Part shown: in pieces, positions 1 to 5,937 of the stretch
How positions within the stretch are numbered: the stretch's first letter is position 1
How the letters are laid out: every line of letters begins with the position of its first letter
Assembly: GCF_000701405.1 (NCBI RefSeq)
Contig: NZ_JNIV01000161.1
Span: 1-5,937, forward strand
Direction of reading: 5' to 3'
Source: Deinococcus marmoris DSM 12784
GTDB taxonomy: Bacteria > Deinococcota > Deinococci > Deinococcales > Deinococcaceae
DNA: 5,937 nucleotides
Program-made: the position numbers and the translations under genes
The notes under the pieces: generated by a model
What the model was told of the DNA's origin: nothing
What the model saw: only the letters and a program-made list of their open reading frames with translations
Database searches by the model: none

Positions 1-604
1 GGAGTTCATCGGTGCCGAGTGGTTTCGCTTCCTGCGCCGGAAAGGCATTCGCCGGGCCATTCGGATTCGCAAGGATACGGTGCTGGACGAGCTGTCAGCC
101 GCAGAGTGGTTCCAAGATCTGCAGCCCGGTCAGTTCCGGATGATCGCGGAGCGGACCACGGTCTTCGGTGAAGTGATGCGGGTAGTGGCCACCAGGTCAC
201 CCACAGGTGATCTGGTGATCATCGCGACGGACTTTCACGTGTGGGAAACGTGGCAGCTGTACAGGCTTCGCTGGACCATCGAATCGACATTTGGCTCGCA
301 AAAGTCGCGGGGCTTCAATTTGGAGCGGACCGGAGTCACAGACCCCACACGGTTGGAGCGACTGTTCGGTCTGGTGACCCTGGCCTGGTTGGCTTGCCTC
401 AGAGTGGGCGTCTGGCGGCATGAGGTAAAACCGATCCGGGTGCTGGCCCATGGCCGGAAGGCCATGAGCCTGGTGCGCTACGGCTCGGAAGAACTGCGCC
501 ATGTGCTGCGGTGGATTCCAGAGAGAATCGGCGAGATTCTGCGCATCTTGATAAGTCCTTTTCCTGCACTGAGACAGCCGGAAACTGAAGTTGTCAGCTA
601 CTGA
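1..604 (+). CDS. IS4-family DDE transposase, C-terminal part (5' end outside window)
   Basis: The frame is open from base 2 to a TGA at 602-604, so the gene begins left of the window; the GTG at 80 is an internal codon, not the start. The product would cut and join the ends of an IS4-type insertion sequence. The visible part opens with EFIGAEWFRFL, typical of the stretch just after the second catalytic Asp. At about 271-315 it carries the full IS4 signature Y-(2)-R-(3)-E-(6)-K (YRLRWTIESTFGSQK), which contains the catalytic Glu. A C-terminal segment follows with the HGRKA...RYG pattern known from one group of IS4 transposases. The first Asp and probably the second lie outside the window, so intactness cannot be judged. 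No frameshift or internal stop is seen in the 200 visible codons. Family assignment is firm; the subgroup is not. Confidence 0.9.
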   Translation, partial: EFIGAEWFRFLRRKGIRRAIRIRKDTVLDELSAAEWFQDLQPGQFRMIAERTTVFGEVMRVVATRSPTGDLVIIATDFHVWETWQLYRLRWTIESTFGSQKSRGFNLERTGVTDPTRLERLFGLVTLAWLACLRVGVWRHEVKPIRVLAHGRKAMSLVRYGSEELRHVLRWIPERIGEILRILISPFPALRQPETEVVSY

Positions 605-944
605 GCACCTGACGGCCGGGTTCTGGCCTGCCCTCAACTTACGCTACATGGGAGCCGTGAAAGACCTGCGCTACTCCATGCGAGCCAGTAGACGCAATAT
701 TGCTCAGTCTGGAAGACCAGCTTGACCGAGTACCAGTCCATCCGGTTCAGTGTAATACTCGGCTTAAAATTGGGTGCGACTCCTGATCTGGACGTTGCGT
801 AGCGTCCTGGTGGGCTGGTGGCTGCCGCAGGCGCTAGCGTGAGTACCGAACCTCTCCGATTTCGTGATGCAGCCACCTCCAGTTTGGCCTGGCCATATGA
901 AGTGCAGGAGACCCCGCCATCACGCATGTGACCCATGACACGAA
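605..944. other. gene-poor stretch after the IS4 transposase
   Basis: About 340 bases with no gene I can support. The base composition looks less GC-rich than the transporter operon. An open stretch of 37 codons (692-802, +) in the transposase's frame lies between two TAG stops and has no ATG; its translation (containing KTSLTEYQSIRFSV) is not one I recognise and could be a decayed remnant. A 100-codon open frame on the - strand (634-936) has no ribosome binding site and an implausible Ser/Arg-rich composition. An isolated TTGACC occurs at 722-727 without a well-placed -10. The stretch is probably IS end plus debris. Confidence 0.5.
628..646. repeat. possible right terminal inverted repeat of the IS4 element
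   Basis: About 24 bases after the transposase stop lies CTGCCCTCAACTTACGCTA. Its position, and the CAACTTACGCTA core, resemble ends I recall for this kind of IS4 element. The matching left end is outside the window, so the repeat cannot be verified and the exact boundary is a guess. Confidence 0.25.
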
Positions 945-960
945 ATGGTCAAACGAGCGG

Positions 961-966
961 TATTTT
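961..966 (+). promoter_or_regulatory. possible -10 element of a leaderless transcript
   Basis: TATTTT ends five bases before the ATG at 972. This matches the TANNNT-just-before-the-start arrangement described for leaderless genes in Deinococcus. The only -35-like candidate, ATGACA at 935-940, is 20 bases away, which is too far for a good promoter. If real, the element supports the start at 972 over the ATG at 945. Confidence 0.35.
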
Positions 967-971
967 CAGGT

Positions 972-1184
972 ATGGCAACCAAACTACGGATTATTCAGAT
1001 TGACAGAGAAGAGATCGTGATCAAGGGAGCGGCTGACAAGACCATCGCCGAGGCGAAAAAAGCCATGACGGCGGGAGGTGTCCTCACCGTTGAGAAAAAG
1101 GGATGGGTGTATCACTTGGCCGGGCAGCACATCGTTCGTCTCGAAGTCGAGCACGATGATGATCAGGATGACGAGAAGTCTTGA
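972..1184 (+). CDS. small acidic protein of unknown function (70 aa)
   Basis: The frame encodes 70 residues from ATG 972 (MATKLRIIQIDREE) to TGA 1182-1184. I prefer this start because of the TATTTT just upstream. An in-frame ATG at 945 would add MVKRAVFSG, but no Shine-Dalgarno is seen for either. The sequence alternates hydrophobic and charged residues (LRIIQI, EIVIKG, VLTVEKK, WVYHLAG, HIVRLEVE), suggesting a small beta-rich fold with one helix around residues 25-37 (KTIAEAKKAMTAG). It ends in a strongly acidic tail, EHDDDQDDEKS. There is no signal peptide, membrane segment or cysteine. It stands alone between the IS4 element and a convergent operon. I do not recognise the family. The structured composition and acidic tail favour a real gene, but a chance frame cannot be ruled out. 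Confidence 0.6.
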   Translation: MATKLRIIQIDREEIVIKGAADKTIAEAKKAMTAGGVLTVEKKGWVYHLAGQHIVRLEVEHDDDQDDEKS

Positions 1185-1224
1185 CGACGGCACGCATGAT
1201 GTCAGGACGTCGGCCCATAGAAGA

Positions 1225-1247
1225 GACGCGCTGCCTTGGAGCGCGTC
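1225..1247. terminator. 8-bp-stem hairpin, possible terminator for the - strand operon
   Basis: GACGCGCT (1225-1232) and AGCGCGTC (1240-1247) are perfect inverted repeats with a 7-base loop. Read on the - strand the stem is followed by TCTTCTAT, a moderately T-rich tract, so it could end transcripts coming through the isomerase gene, whose stop lies about 157 bases upstream in that direction. Read on the + strand it lies 40 bases after the small gene's stop with no T-run, so it would be a weak terminator there. The gap is convergent, so one hairpin could serve both sides. Confidence 0.45.
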
Positions 1248-1403
1248 AATGCTGAGGACAACACGTGAATGATCGTGCGGGCGTCCATTTGTTCTGAGGG
1301 CTGCATTGGGATTGCGGAAGATCCGAATGACCGAAAGCAACCTCAGACCCTTGAATCATCCTTGCCCCGCTCCCAGTGCGGCTTAACCGGAAATTGTTCG
1401 GTT

Positions 1404-2255
1404 CTAAAGTTTTGCAGTCCCCAAGCTTTCCAGGTAGGCTTTGCCGCGCTCCAGGTGCGCCGATCCCACCTCAATGATCAGGCGCGGCTGGCTTTGCACC
1501 GTCGCCAGAGCGGCCAGCACGCCGCGCCAGTGGATCTGACCATCGCCGGGGGGCCAATGCCAGTCGTTCATGGCGTCGTTGTCTTGCAAGTGGACGTGGC
1601 CCAGCCACTCGCCCACGGTGCGAATCCAGGCTTCGGGGGTGGGGCCGCCCACGCGCTGCATCAGGTGGGCGTGGCCCACGTCGATGCTCAGGCGCAGGCG
1701 GTCATGATCCATGCGCTGGGCCAGGGTCAGCAGCGGCGTGGGGTTGGTGTCGCGGATGTTTTCCATGACCAGCGTGCAGCCCACTGCCTCGGCCTGGGGC
1801 AGCAGCTTTTCAAGGATGTCCTGAACGATGTCCAGTTGTTCGGCCAGACCGGTAGCTGCCGTGTGCGACACCAGCGGATGCCCAAAAAAATCGAAGGGAC
1901 TGTGAACCACCATATGCGTTGCGCCGATCTCGCCCGCGTAGGCCAGTGCGGCGCTGTGACGGCGCAGGCTGACCTCGCGCACGGCGGGATCACGCGGCAT
2001 CAGGGTCAGGCCCCAGAACGGGCCGTGAATGCCCAGACGACCCGTAAAGCCGTCCAGCACCTCGCGGGTGCGCCCCGCGTGGGCACGCCAGTCACCGTCG
2101 AGCAGTTCATGTGAAACCGGGTCTTGCAATTCCAGATCACGGCCCGCGAACAGCCAGTCGCGGTGCTGCTCGACGGCTGAAAGGGGCATGGCCGCGCCCA
2201 GCGTGGCAAGTAAGGAGGTGTTTGGAGCCTGGGGTTTGGGTTGTGTTGCAGTCAT
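1404..2255 (-). CDS. sugar phosphate isomerase/epimerase-like TIM-barrel enzyme
   Basis: A 283-residue cytoplasmic protein of the xylose isomerase-like TIM-barrel superfamily (AP endonuclease family 2 fold), whose members isomerise or epimerise sugars and polyols or break down inositol-type compounds using a divalent metal. Visible strand-end motifs, in order: HGPFWG (77-82), VVHSP (His118), VMEN (Glu165), IDVGHAH (Asp182, His185), HVHLQDND (His210/His212, Asp215), GDGQIHW (228-233), IIEVG (Glu252). Glu165, Asp182, His212 and Glu252 fit the four metal ligands of tagatose-3-epimerase-type enzymes, so the active site looks complete. The ATG at 2255 has a GAGGT Shine-Dalgarno at 2261-2265, five bases upstream. 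It is the last gene of the operon, 72 bases after the binding-protein stop, which suggests it processes the imported solute. Superfamily is sure; substrate is unknown. Confidence 0.88.
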   Translation of the reverse strand: MTATQPKPQAPNTSLLATLGAAMPLSAVEQHRDWLFAGRDLELQDPVSHELLDGDWRAHAGRTREVLDGFTGRLGIHGPFWGLTLMPRDPAVREVSLRRHSAALAYAGEIGATHMVVHSPFDFFGHPLVSHTAATGLAEQLDIVQDILEKLLPQAEAVGCTLVMENIRDTNPTPLLTLAQRMDHDRLRLSIDVGHAHLMQRVGGPTPEAWIRTVGEWLGHVHLQDNDAMNDWHWPPGDGQIHWRGVLAALATVQSQPRLIIEVGSAHLERGKAYLESLGTAKL

Positions 2256-2327
2256 GGTTGACCTCGTAGGGGAGAGAGGGAATTGGGACGGTATCCGGGT
2301 GAGTCGTGGATGACCCTGATTCCTGGA

Positions 2328-3548
2328 TTATTTGGTGTCCTTGAACAGCGGCTGGGTGCGCTGAACCAGATCGCTCAGGGTGGCGTCAATCGGGGCGTCT
2401 TGCAGGAAAATCCGGTCCAGGGACTTGATAATTTCCTGGGTGCCCTGCACGTACCCTGTCGTCGAGGGGCGAGGGCGGGCATACGACAGTTGCTGGCCGC
2501 CAATTTCCAGACCCTTTTCACTTGCCACATAAGTTTTGTAGGCAGGCAGGTTGGTGGTGGTGCGGGTGATGGGCACGTAATTGCTCATCTTGATCCAGGT
2601 GAACTGCTGCTGCGGCTGGGCCAGCCAGCGGATAAACGTCCACGCGGCCTGCTGCTTGTCGGCGCTGCTGCCCTTGCTGATGCCCAGCGTCGCGCCGCCC
2701 ACCGGCACGACGGGTTTCTTGTAGTACGGGAGCGGCGCGGTGCCGAACTTGAAGGGCACGCTGGCCTTCAGGCCCGGCCTGCCCGCCACCGAATCCATGA
2801 GCATGGCGACCTTGCCCGCCGCGAAATCGGCCCTGGTGTTCGGGCTTTGTAGTACGGCGCTGCCGTCACGGAAAAAACCTGCCCAGTCCGTGATGACGGC
2901 CTTGGCCGCAGGCTGATCGAGCAGCAGCTTGCCGTTATCCACCATCTCGCCGCCATTGCTCCAGACCGCGCCCTCCAGCACCCAGGGAAACGAGGACAGG
3001 GCGATGGCCGGAACCCCCGTGGCCGCCGTGATCTTCCTGGCCGCCACGCGCAGTTCCGGGTAGGTGCGCGGCGGGGCGCTGAGTCCGGCCTTTTTCAGCA
3101 GTTCGGGATTGTAGTACAGCACCGGGTTGGAGTTGTTCCAGGGCATCGAATAGACCGCGCCGTCCTCGCGGCTGACCTGCGTCTTGAACACCGGCCAGAA
3201 GGCGTTGAACGAGGTCTGGAAACCAGGCAGCGCCTTGAGGTTCACCAGCGCGCCCGACGCGGCGATGCGCGGCACGTAGGCCACCTCCAGTTGCATCACG
3301 TCCCCGGCGGGCTGTCCGGCGGCGATCCCAGCCAGCGCTTTTTGCACCACGCCCTCGTAAGTGTTGGCAAATTCGCCGCGTACGGTCACGTCGTTTTGCG
3401 CGGCGTTGAAGTCCTTGATCATGCTTTCGATGGCCTTGCCCAGCTCACCGCCCAGGCCGTACAGGAACGTGATCTCAGTCTTGGCCGAGGCGGTGGACAG
3501 CAGCGTGGCAGTCAGCAGGGTGGCGCTCAGGATCAGTAAACGTGGCAT
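2328..3548 (-). CDS. UgpB-like extracellular solute-binding protein of an ABC importer
   Basis: A 406-residue periplasmic receptor that captures a solute and delivers it to the two permeases encoded just upstream. Residues 1-22 are a signal peptide ending in ASA with no lipobox Cys, so cleavage before Lys23 by signal peptidase I is expected and the mature protein is probably soluble. The body follows E. coli UgpB (glycerol-3-phosphate/glycerophosphodiester receptor) closely: GELGKAIESMIKDFNA (34-49), TYEGVVQKALAGIAAG (63-78), MQLEVA (85-90), MPWNNSNPVLYYN (135-147), GGATLGISKG (284-293), SNYVPIT (322-328). By eye, Tyr64, Glu88, Ser253, Gly284/285 and Tyr324 match UgpB ligand residues, but Ser186 stands at the Trp169 position and the C-terminal Arg397 position is not Arg. 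Length is slightly below UgpB's. The ATG at 3548 has a strong GGAGGAG (3553-3559). Class is firm; ligand is uncertain. Confidence 0.93.
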   Translation of the reverse strand: MPRLLILSATLLTATLLSTASAKTEITFLYGLGGELGKAIESMIKDFNAAQNDVTVRGEFANTYEGVVQKALAGIAAGQPAGDVMQLEVAYVPRIAASGALVNLKALPGFQTSFNAFWPVFKTQVSREDGAVYSMPWNNSNPVLYYNPELLKKAGLSAPPRTYPELRVAARKITAATGVPAIALSSFPWVLEGAVWSNGGEMVDNGKLLLDQPAAKAVITDWAGFFRDGSAVLQSPNTRADFAAGKVAMLMDSVAGRPGLKASVPFKFGTAPLPYYKKPVVPVGGATLGISKGSSADKQQAAWTFIRWLAQPQQQFTWIKMSNYVPITRTTTNLPAYKTYVASEKGLEIGGQQLSYARPRPSTTGYVQGTQEIIKSLDRIFLQDAPIDATLSDLVQRTQPLFKDTK

Positions 3549-3552
3549 GGGA

Positions 3553-3559
3553 CTCCTCC
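3553..3559 (-). promoter_or_regulatory. strong Shine-Dalgarno of the binding-protein gene
   Basis: GGAGGAG on the - strand, four bases before the ATG at 3548, is the best ribosome binding site in the window. It fixes the start and fits the need for much more binding protein than permease. Confidence 0.75.
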
Positions 3560-3656
3560 AGAGGTGGGCAGGGGGCGGACGGACGGGGGCGGCGGAGCAG
3601 TTTCAGAAGACGGTGGGAGAATGGGGCGTCCACGTCTGTAAAACTCAAGGAATGGG

Positions 3657-3672
3657 GGCTAGCGAGGTGGGG

Positions 3673-3678
<6 letters not shown>
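3657..3678. repeat. intercistronic stem-loop overlapping the second permease's stop codon
   Basis: GGCTAGC (3657-3663) and GCTAGCC (3672-3678) are perfect 7-base inverted repeats around an 8-base loop; the second arm contains the permease stop codon (3673-3675). On the - strand no T-run follows, so it is not a classical terminator of the operon message. It sits at the head of a 124-base gap, the longest in the operon, just before the highly expressed type of gene. A role in protecting the permease mRNA 3' end or adjusting gene ratios is inference. Confidence 0.55.
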
Positions 3679-4487
<809 letters not shown>

Positions 4488-4491
<4 letters not shown>

Positions 4492-5420
4492 TGGTAATGC
4501 ACCCGCCGTTCGGCCAGCTTGAGCTGGATGATTCCCAGGGTCAGCAGGAGCGCGAACAGCACCACACTCAGGGCGCTGGCCAGGCCCATCTGAAAGAACA
4601 CGAAGGCGTTCTGGTAGATGGAGTAGCCCAGAAGATTGGTGGCCCCCGCCGGGCCGCCGCTCGTGAGCAGCAGCACCAGCCCGTACGACTGGAAAGTGCC
4701 GATCAGCGAGATAAACACCACGACCACCGTGGTGGGGGCCAGCAGCGGAATGGTGATGCGCCGGGCGATGGTGGCGCGGGAAGCGCCGTCGATCGCCGCC
4801 GCCTCCTCTAACTCGGCGGGCAGACCCTGCAACCCGGCCAGAAACAGCACGGCGGGCAGACCTACCCCCTTCCAGACCGCCACCAGGATCACCGAGGCCA
4901 GCGCCGTTTGTGGATCACTGAGCCAGCCAGGGCCGGCAATGCCCAGCCCCTCCAGCAGCCGATTCACCGGCCCGGAATTAGGATTGAGCAGGTAATTCCA
5001 GATCACCGCCGTGGCCGCCAGCGACACCACCACTGGGGCAAACACCGCGCCGCGCAGCAGGGACTGGGTGCGCGTGCGGGCGTTCATCAGGAAGGCCAGG
5101 GCCAGGCCCAGGCCCACTTCCAGGGCCGTGACGCCCACGGCAAATACGGCGGTGATGCCCAGGCTGCTCCAGAACTCGCGGTCTGCCAGGAGCTGACGGT
5201 AATTGGCGAGGCCCACCCAGTTTGGAGCGCTGAGCATGTCCGCATCGGTCAGACTCAGGTACAGCACGCGTGCCAGCGGGTAATAGGTGAAGACCACGAA
5301 GATCAGCAGTGCGGGCAGCAGGTACGGTGCGGCACGCAGCAGTTCCAGCAGCGCGCCCGGCATGCGCCTACCCTGTCCAGTTATGCGGATGCGAGCCGGA
5401 GAGATCAGACTGGCTTTCAT
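4488..5420 (-). CDS. ABC importer permease, MalF/UgpA type (first permease)
   Basis: A 310-residue inner-membrane protein, the other half of the channel and first gene of the operon. Six membrane helices are visible near residues 30-50, 87-112, 121-143, 172-196, 226-247 and 281-303. The ATPase-docking EAA loop is ELEEAAAIDGASRATIARRITIP (203-225). Flanking landmarks of the UgpA/CUT1 branch are YYPLARVLYLSLTD (46-59), NPNSGPVNRLL (146-156) and LTSGGPAGATNLLGYSIYQNAF (252-273). The start at ATG 5420 gives a 29-residue cytoplasmic tail rich in Arg and Ser; Met20 is an alternative start. No good Shine-Dalgarno precedes 5420 (AGGG lies only one base before the ATG), but a promoter is so close that the transcript may be leaderless. 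No ATPase gene accompanies the permeases in the window, so a shared MsmK/UgpC/MalK-type ATPase encoded elsewhere is expected. Confidence 0.92.
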
Positions 5421-5428
5421 GCCCTGAC

Positions 5429-5457
5429 GTTAGACGCGGCATATCAGCACACTGCAA
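5429..5457 (-). promoter_or_regulatory. candidate operon promoter giving a leaderless or very short-leader transcript
   Basis: On the - strand, TTGCAG (5452-5457) and TCTAAC (5429-5434) are spaced by 17 bases and match the sigma-70-type consensus at four positions each. The -10 ends eight bases from the ATG at 5420, so transcription would start at or within a base or two of the start codon. In an overlapping register TAACGT (5427-5432) also fits the TANNNT leaderless pattern. An isolated TATGAT on the same strand (5557-5562) is a better -10 but has no matching -35. Confidence 0.45.
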
Positions 5458-5498
5458 GTCACAAACCGCTGACAAGGAAGAGGATGAAATCCCAGCGG

Positions 5499-5531
5499 GC
5501 AGACACGCCCATGTCACTTTGTTGCAGACAC
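5499..5531 (-). promoter_or_regulatory. paired direct repeats, possible regulator site
   Basis: GTGTCTGC occurs twice on the - strand (5499-5506 and 5524-5531), starting 25 bases apart and about 42 bases upstream of the candidate -35. The promoter-proximal copy lies inside a small dyad, GGGC-6-GCCC (5497-5510). A binding site for a regulator or activator is possible; the regulator gene is not in the window. Confidence 0.25.
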
Positions 5532-5584
5532 ACTCATCCCGGGTAGAAGGCTGGAATCATAACCGACATGCCTGACATGAGGGG

Positions 5585-5607
5585 CGTCCGGGGCGTATCC
5601 CCGGACG
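5585..5607. repeat. hairpin ending one base before the IS1-like transposase ATG
   Basis: CGTCCGGGG (5585-5593) and CCCCGGACG (5599-5607) are perfect 9-base inverted repeats with the 5-base loop CGTAT, all but two pairs G-C. The ATG at 5609 follows after a single base, so in any transcript from upstream the translation start region would be folded. It lies between divergent genes, so it terminates neither. Confidence 0.7.
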
Positions 5608-5608
5608 G

Positions 5609-5937
5609 ATGCAATCACCCTCACTCGACAGTTTCCGCTGCCTCAACCCCGCCTGTCCAGCCGCTGGCCAGCCAGGTCTCGGGAATATTCGTCACCGCAA
5701 GTGGTACGACACGCGCTCGGGGCCACGCCGGTTGCTCCGCTGCTCGACCTGCGCCCGGGAATTCAGTGAACTCAGAGGCACCGCCCTCTGGAATGTGAAG
5801 CTTCCCCGTGAGCGAGTGGAGAGCATCGTGGAGCACGTGACGCGCGGGAACAGCTTCAAGCAGACCGCTGAACTCACCCACACCCACCGCACCACCGTCT
5901 CCCGGCTGGCGTGCATCGCAGGTGAACACGCTGCGCG
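5609..5937 (+). CDS. IS1-like transposase, N-terminal part (3' end outside window)
   Basis: The frame is open from ATG 5609 to the right edge (109 codons). The first part is a zinc ribbon with Cys11-x4-Cys16 and Cys45-x2-Cys48 (RCLNPAC, RCSTCAREF), followed by a Gly-Thr-Ala-Leu-Trp link and a helix-turn-helix at about 68-105 (RVESIVEHVTRGNSFKQTAE, then RTTVSRL and AGEHA). This zinc ribbon plus HTH order, with the AGE(H/K) ending, is that of IS1-family transposases of the single-frame type; the catalytic DDE domain would lie beyond the window. There is no other ATG or GTG start between the upstream in-frame stop at 5573-5575 and 5609. No normal Shine-Dalgarno is accessible because a hairpin occupies the leader. 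Frames overlapping it on either strand are shadows. It could instead be an HTH regulator of IS origin, but the paired-Cys ribbon makes a transposase likelier. Confidence 0.75.
   Translation, partial: MQSPSLDSFRCLNPACPAAGQPGLGNIRHRKWYDTRSGPRRLLRCSTCAREFSELRGTALWNVKLPRERVESIVEHVTRGNSFKQTAELTHTHRTTVSRLACIAGEHAA

Noticed and set aside
634..936. - strand open frame (100 codons) after the IS4 transposase
   Set aside because: No ribosome binding site, no family resemblance, and it overlaps the probable IS end.
1385..1403. AACCG/CGGTT inverted repeat just after the isomerase stop, considered as its terminator
   Set aside because: Only 5 pairs with a 9-base loop and no T-run on the - strand; too weak to call.
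1269..2114. Long + strand open frame (281 codons) opposite the isomerase gene
   Set aside because: It mirrors the codon bias of the - strand gene, gives a His/Gln/Ala-rich product without domains, and begins in non-coding DNA. The opposite frame has clear TIM-barrel motifs.
2283..2852. + strand open frame (189 codons) opposite the 3' part of the receptor gene
   Set aside because: Arg/Gly/Leu/Ala-rich shadow of a well-supported gene, with no domain.
4908..5546. + strand open frame (212 codons) opposite the first permease
   Set aside because: Gln/His/Arg-rich shadow of the permease's membrane segments, running into the promoter region.
5621..5929. - strand open frame (102 codons) opposite the IS1-like transposase
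   Set aside because: No recognisable motif, whereas the + frame shows paired cysteines and an HTH.

Overview
The window is high-GC bacterial DNA and looks like an accessory or island-type locus. I infer a Deinococcus-type host with moderate confidence. The grounds are a GC-rich coding style, several starts that look leaderless (a TANNNT-like -10 element only 6-8 bases from the start codon), an import operon with no ATPase gene, and insertion sequences on both sides. No rRNA or housekeeping gene is present to confirm the taxon.

Layout. Bases 1-604 (+) are the C-terminal part of an IS4-type DDE transposase whose start lies left of the window. Bases 605-944 hold no recognisable gene and probably contain the right end of that element. 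A small acidic orphan protein follows (about 972-1184, +), then a gap with a strong hairpin (1225-1247). Bases 5420 down to 1404 (- strand) form one operon in the order permease, permease, periplasmic solute-binding protein, TIM-barrel sugar-phosphate isomerase/epimerase-like enzyme. To the right, 5421-5608 holds the operon promoter region. From 5609 to the right edge (+) runs the N-terminal part of a second, unrelated IS1-like transposase (zinc ribbon plus HTH), preceded by a 9-bp-arm hairpin that ends one base before its ATG.

How the genes work together. The two permeases carry the EAA loops of a carbohydrate-type (CUT1, MalFG/UgpAE) importer, and the binding protein is a clear relative of UgpB, the glycerol-3-phosphate/glycerophosphodiester receptor. 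They should form one membrane importer that borrows an ATPase encoded elsewhere. The last gene has the metal-ligand pattern of the xylose isomerase-like TIM-barrel family and probably acts on the imported compound or a product of it. By my alignment from memory, the binding protein keeps most UgpB pocket positions but has Ser where E. coli UgpB has Trp169, and it lacks the C-terminal Arg. Its ligand may therefore not be glycerol-3-phosphate.

I do not see a clearly novel defence or RNA system. The points most worth a second look are the altered ligand pocket, the hairpin abutting the right-hand transposase start, the stem-loop spanning the second permease's stop codon before the binding-protein gene, and the orphan acidic protein.
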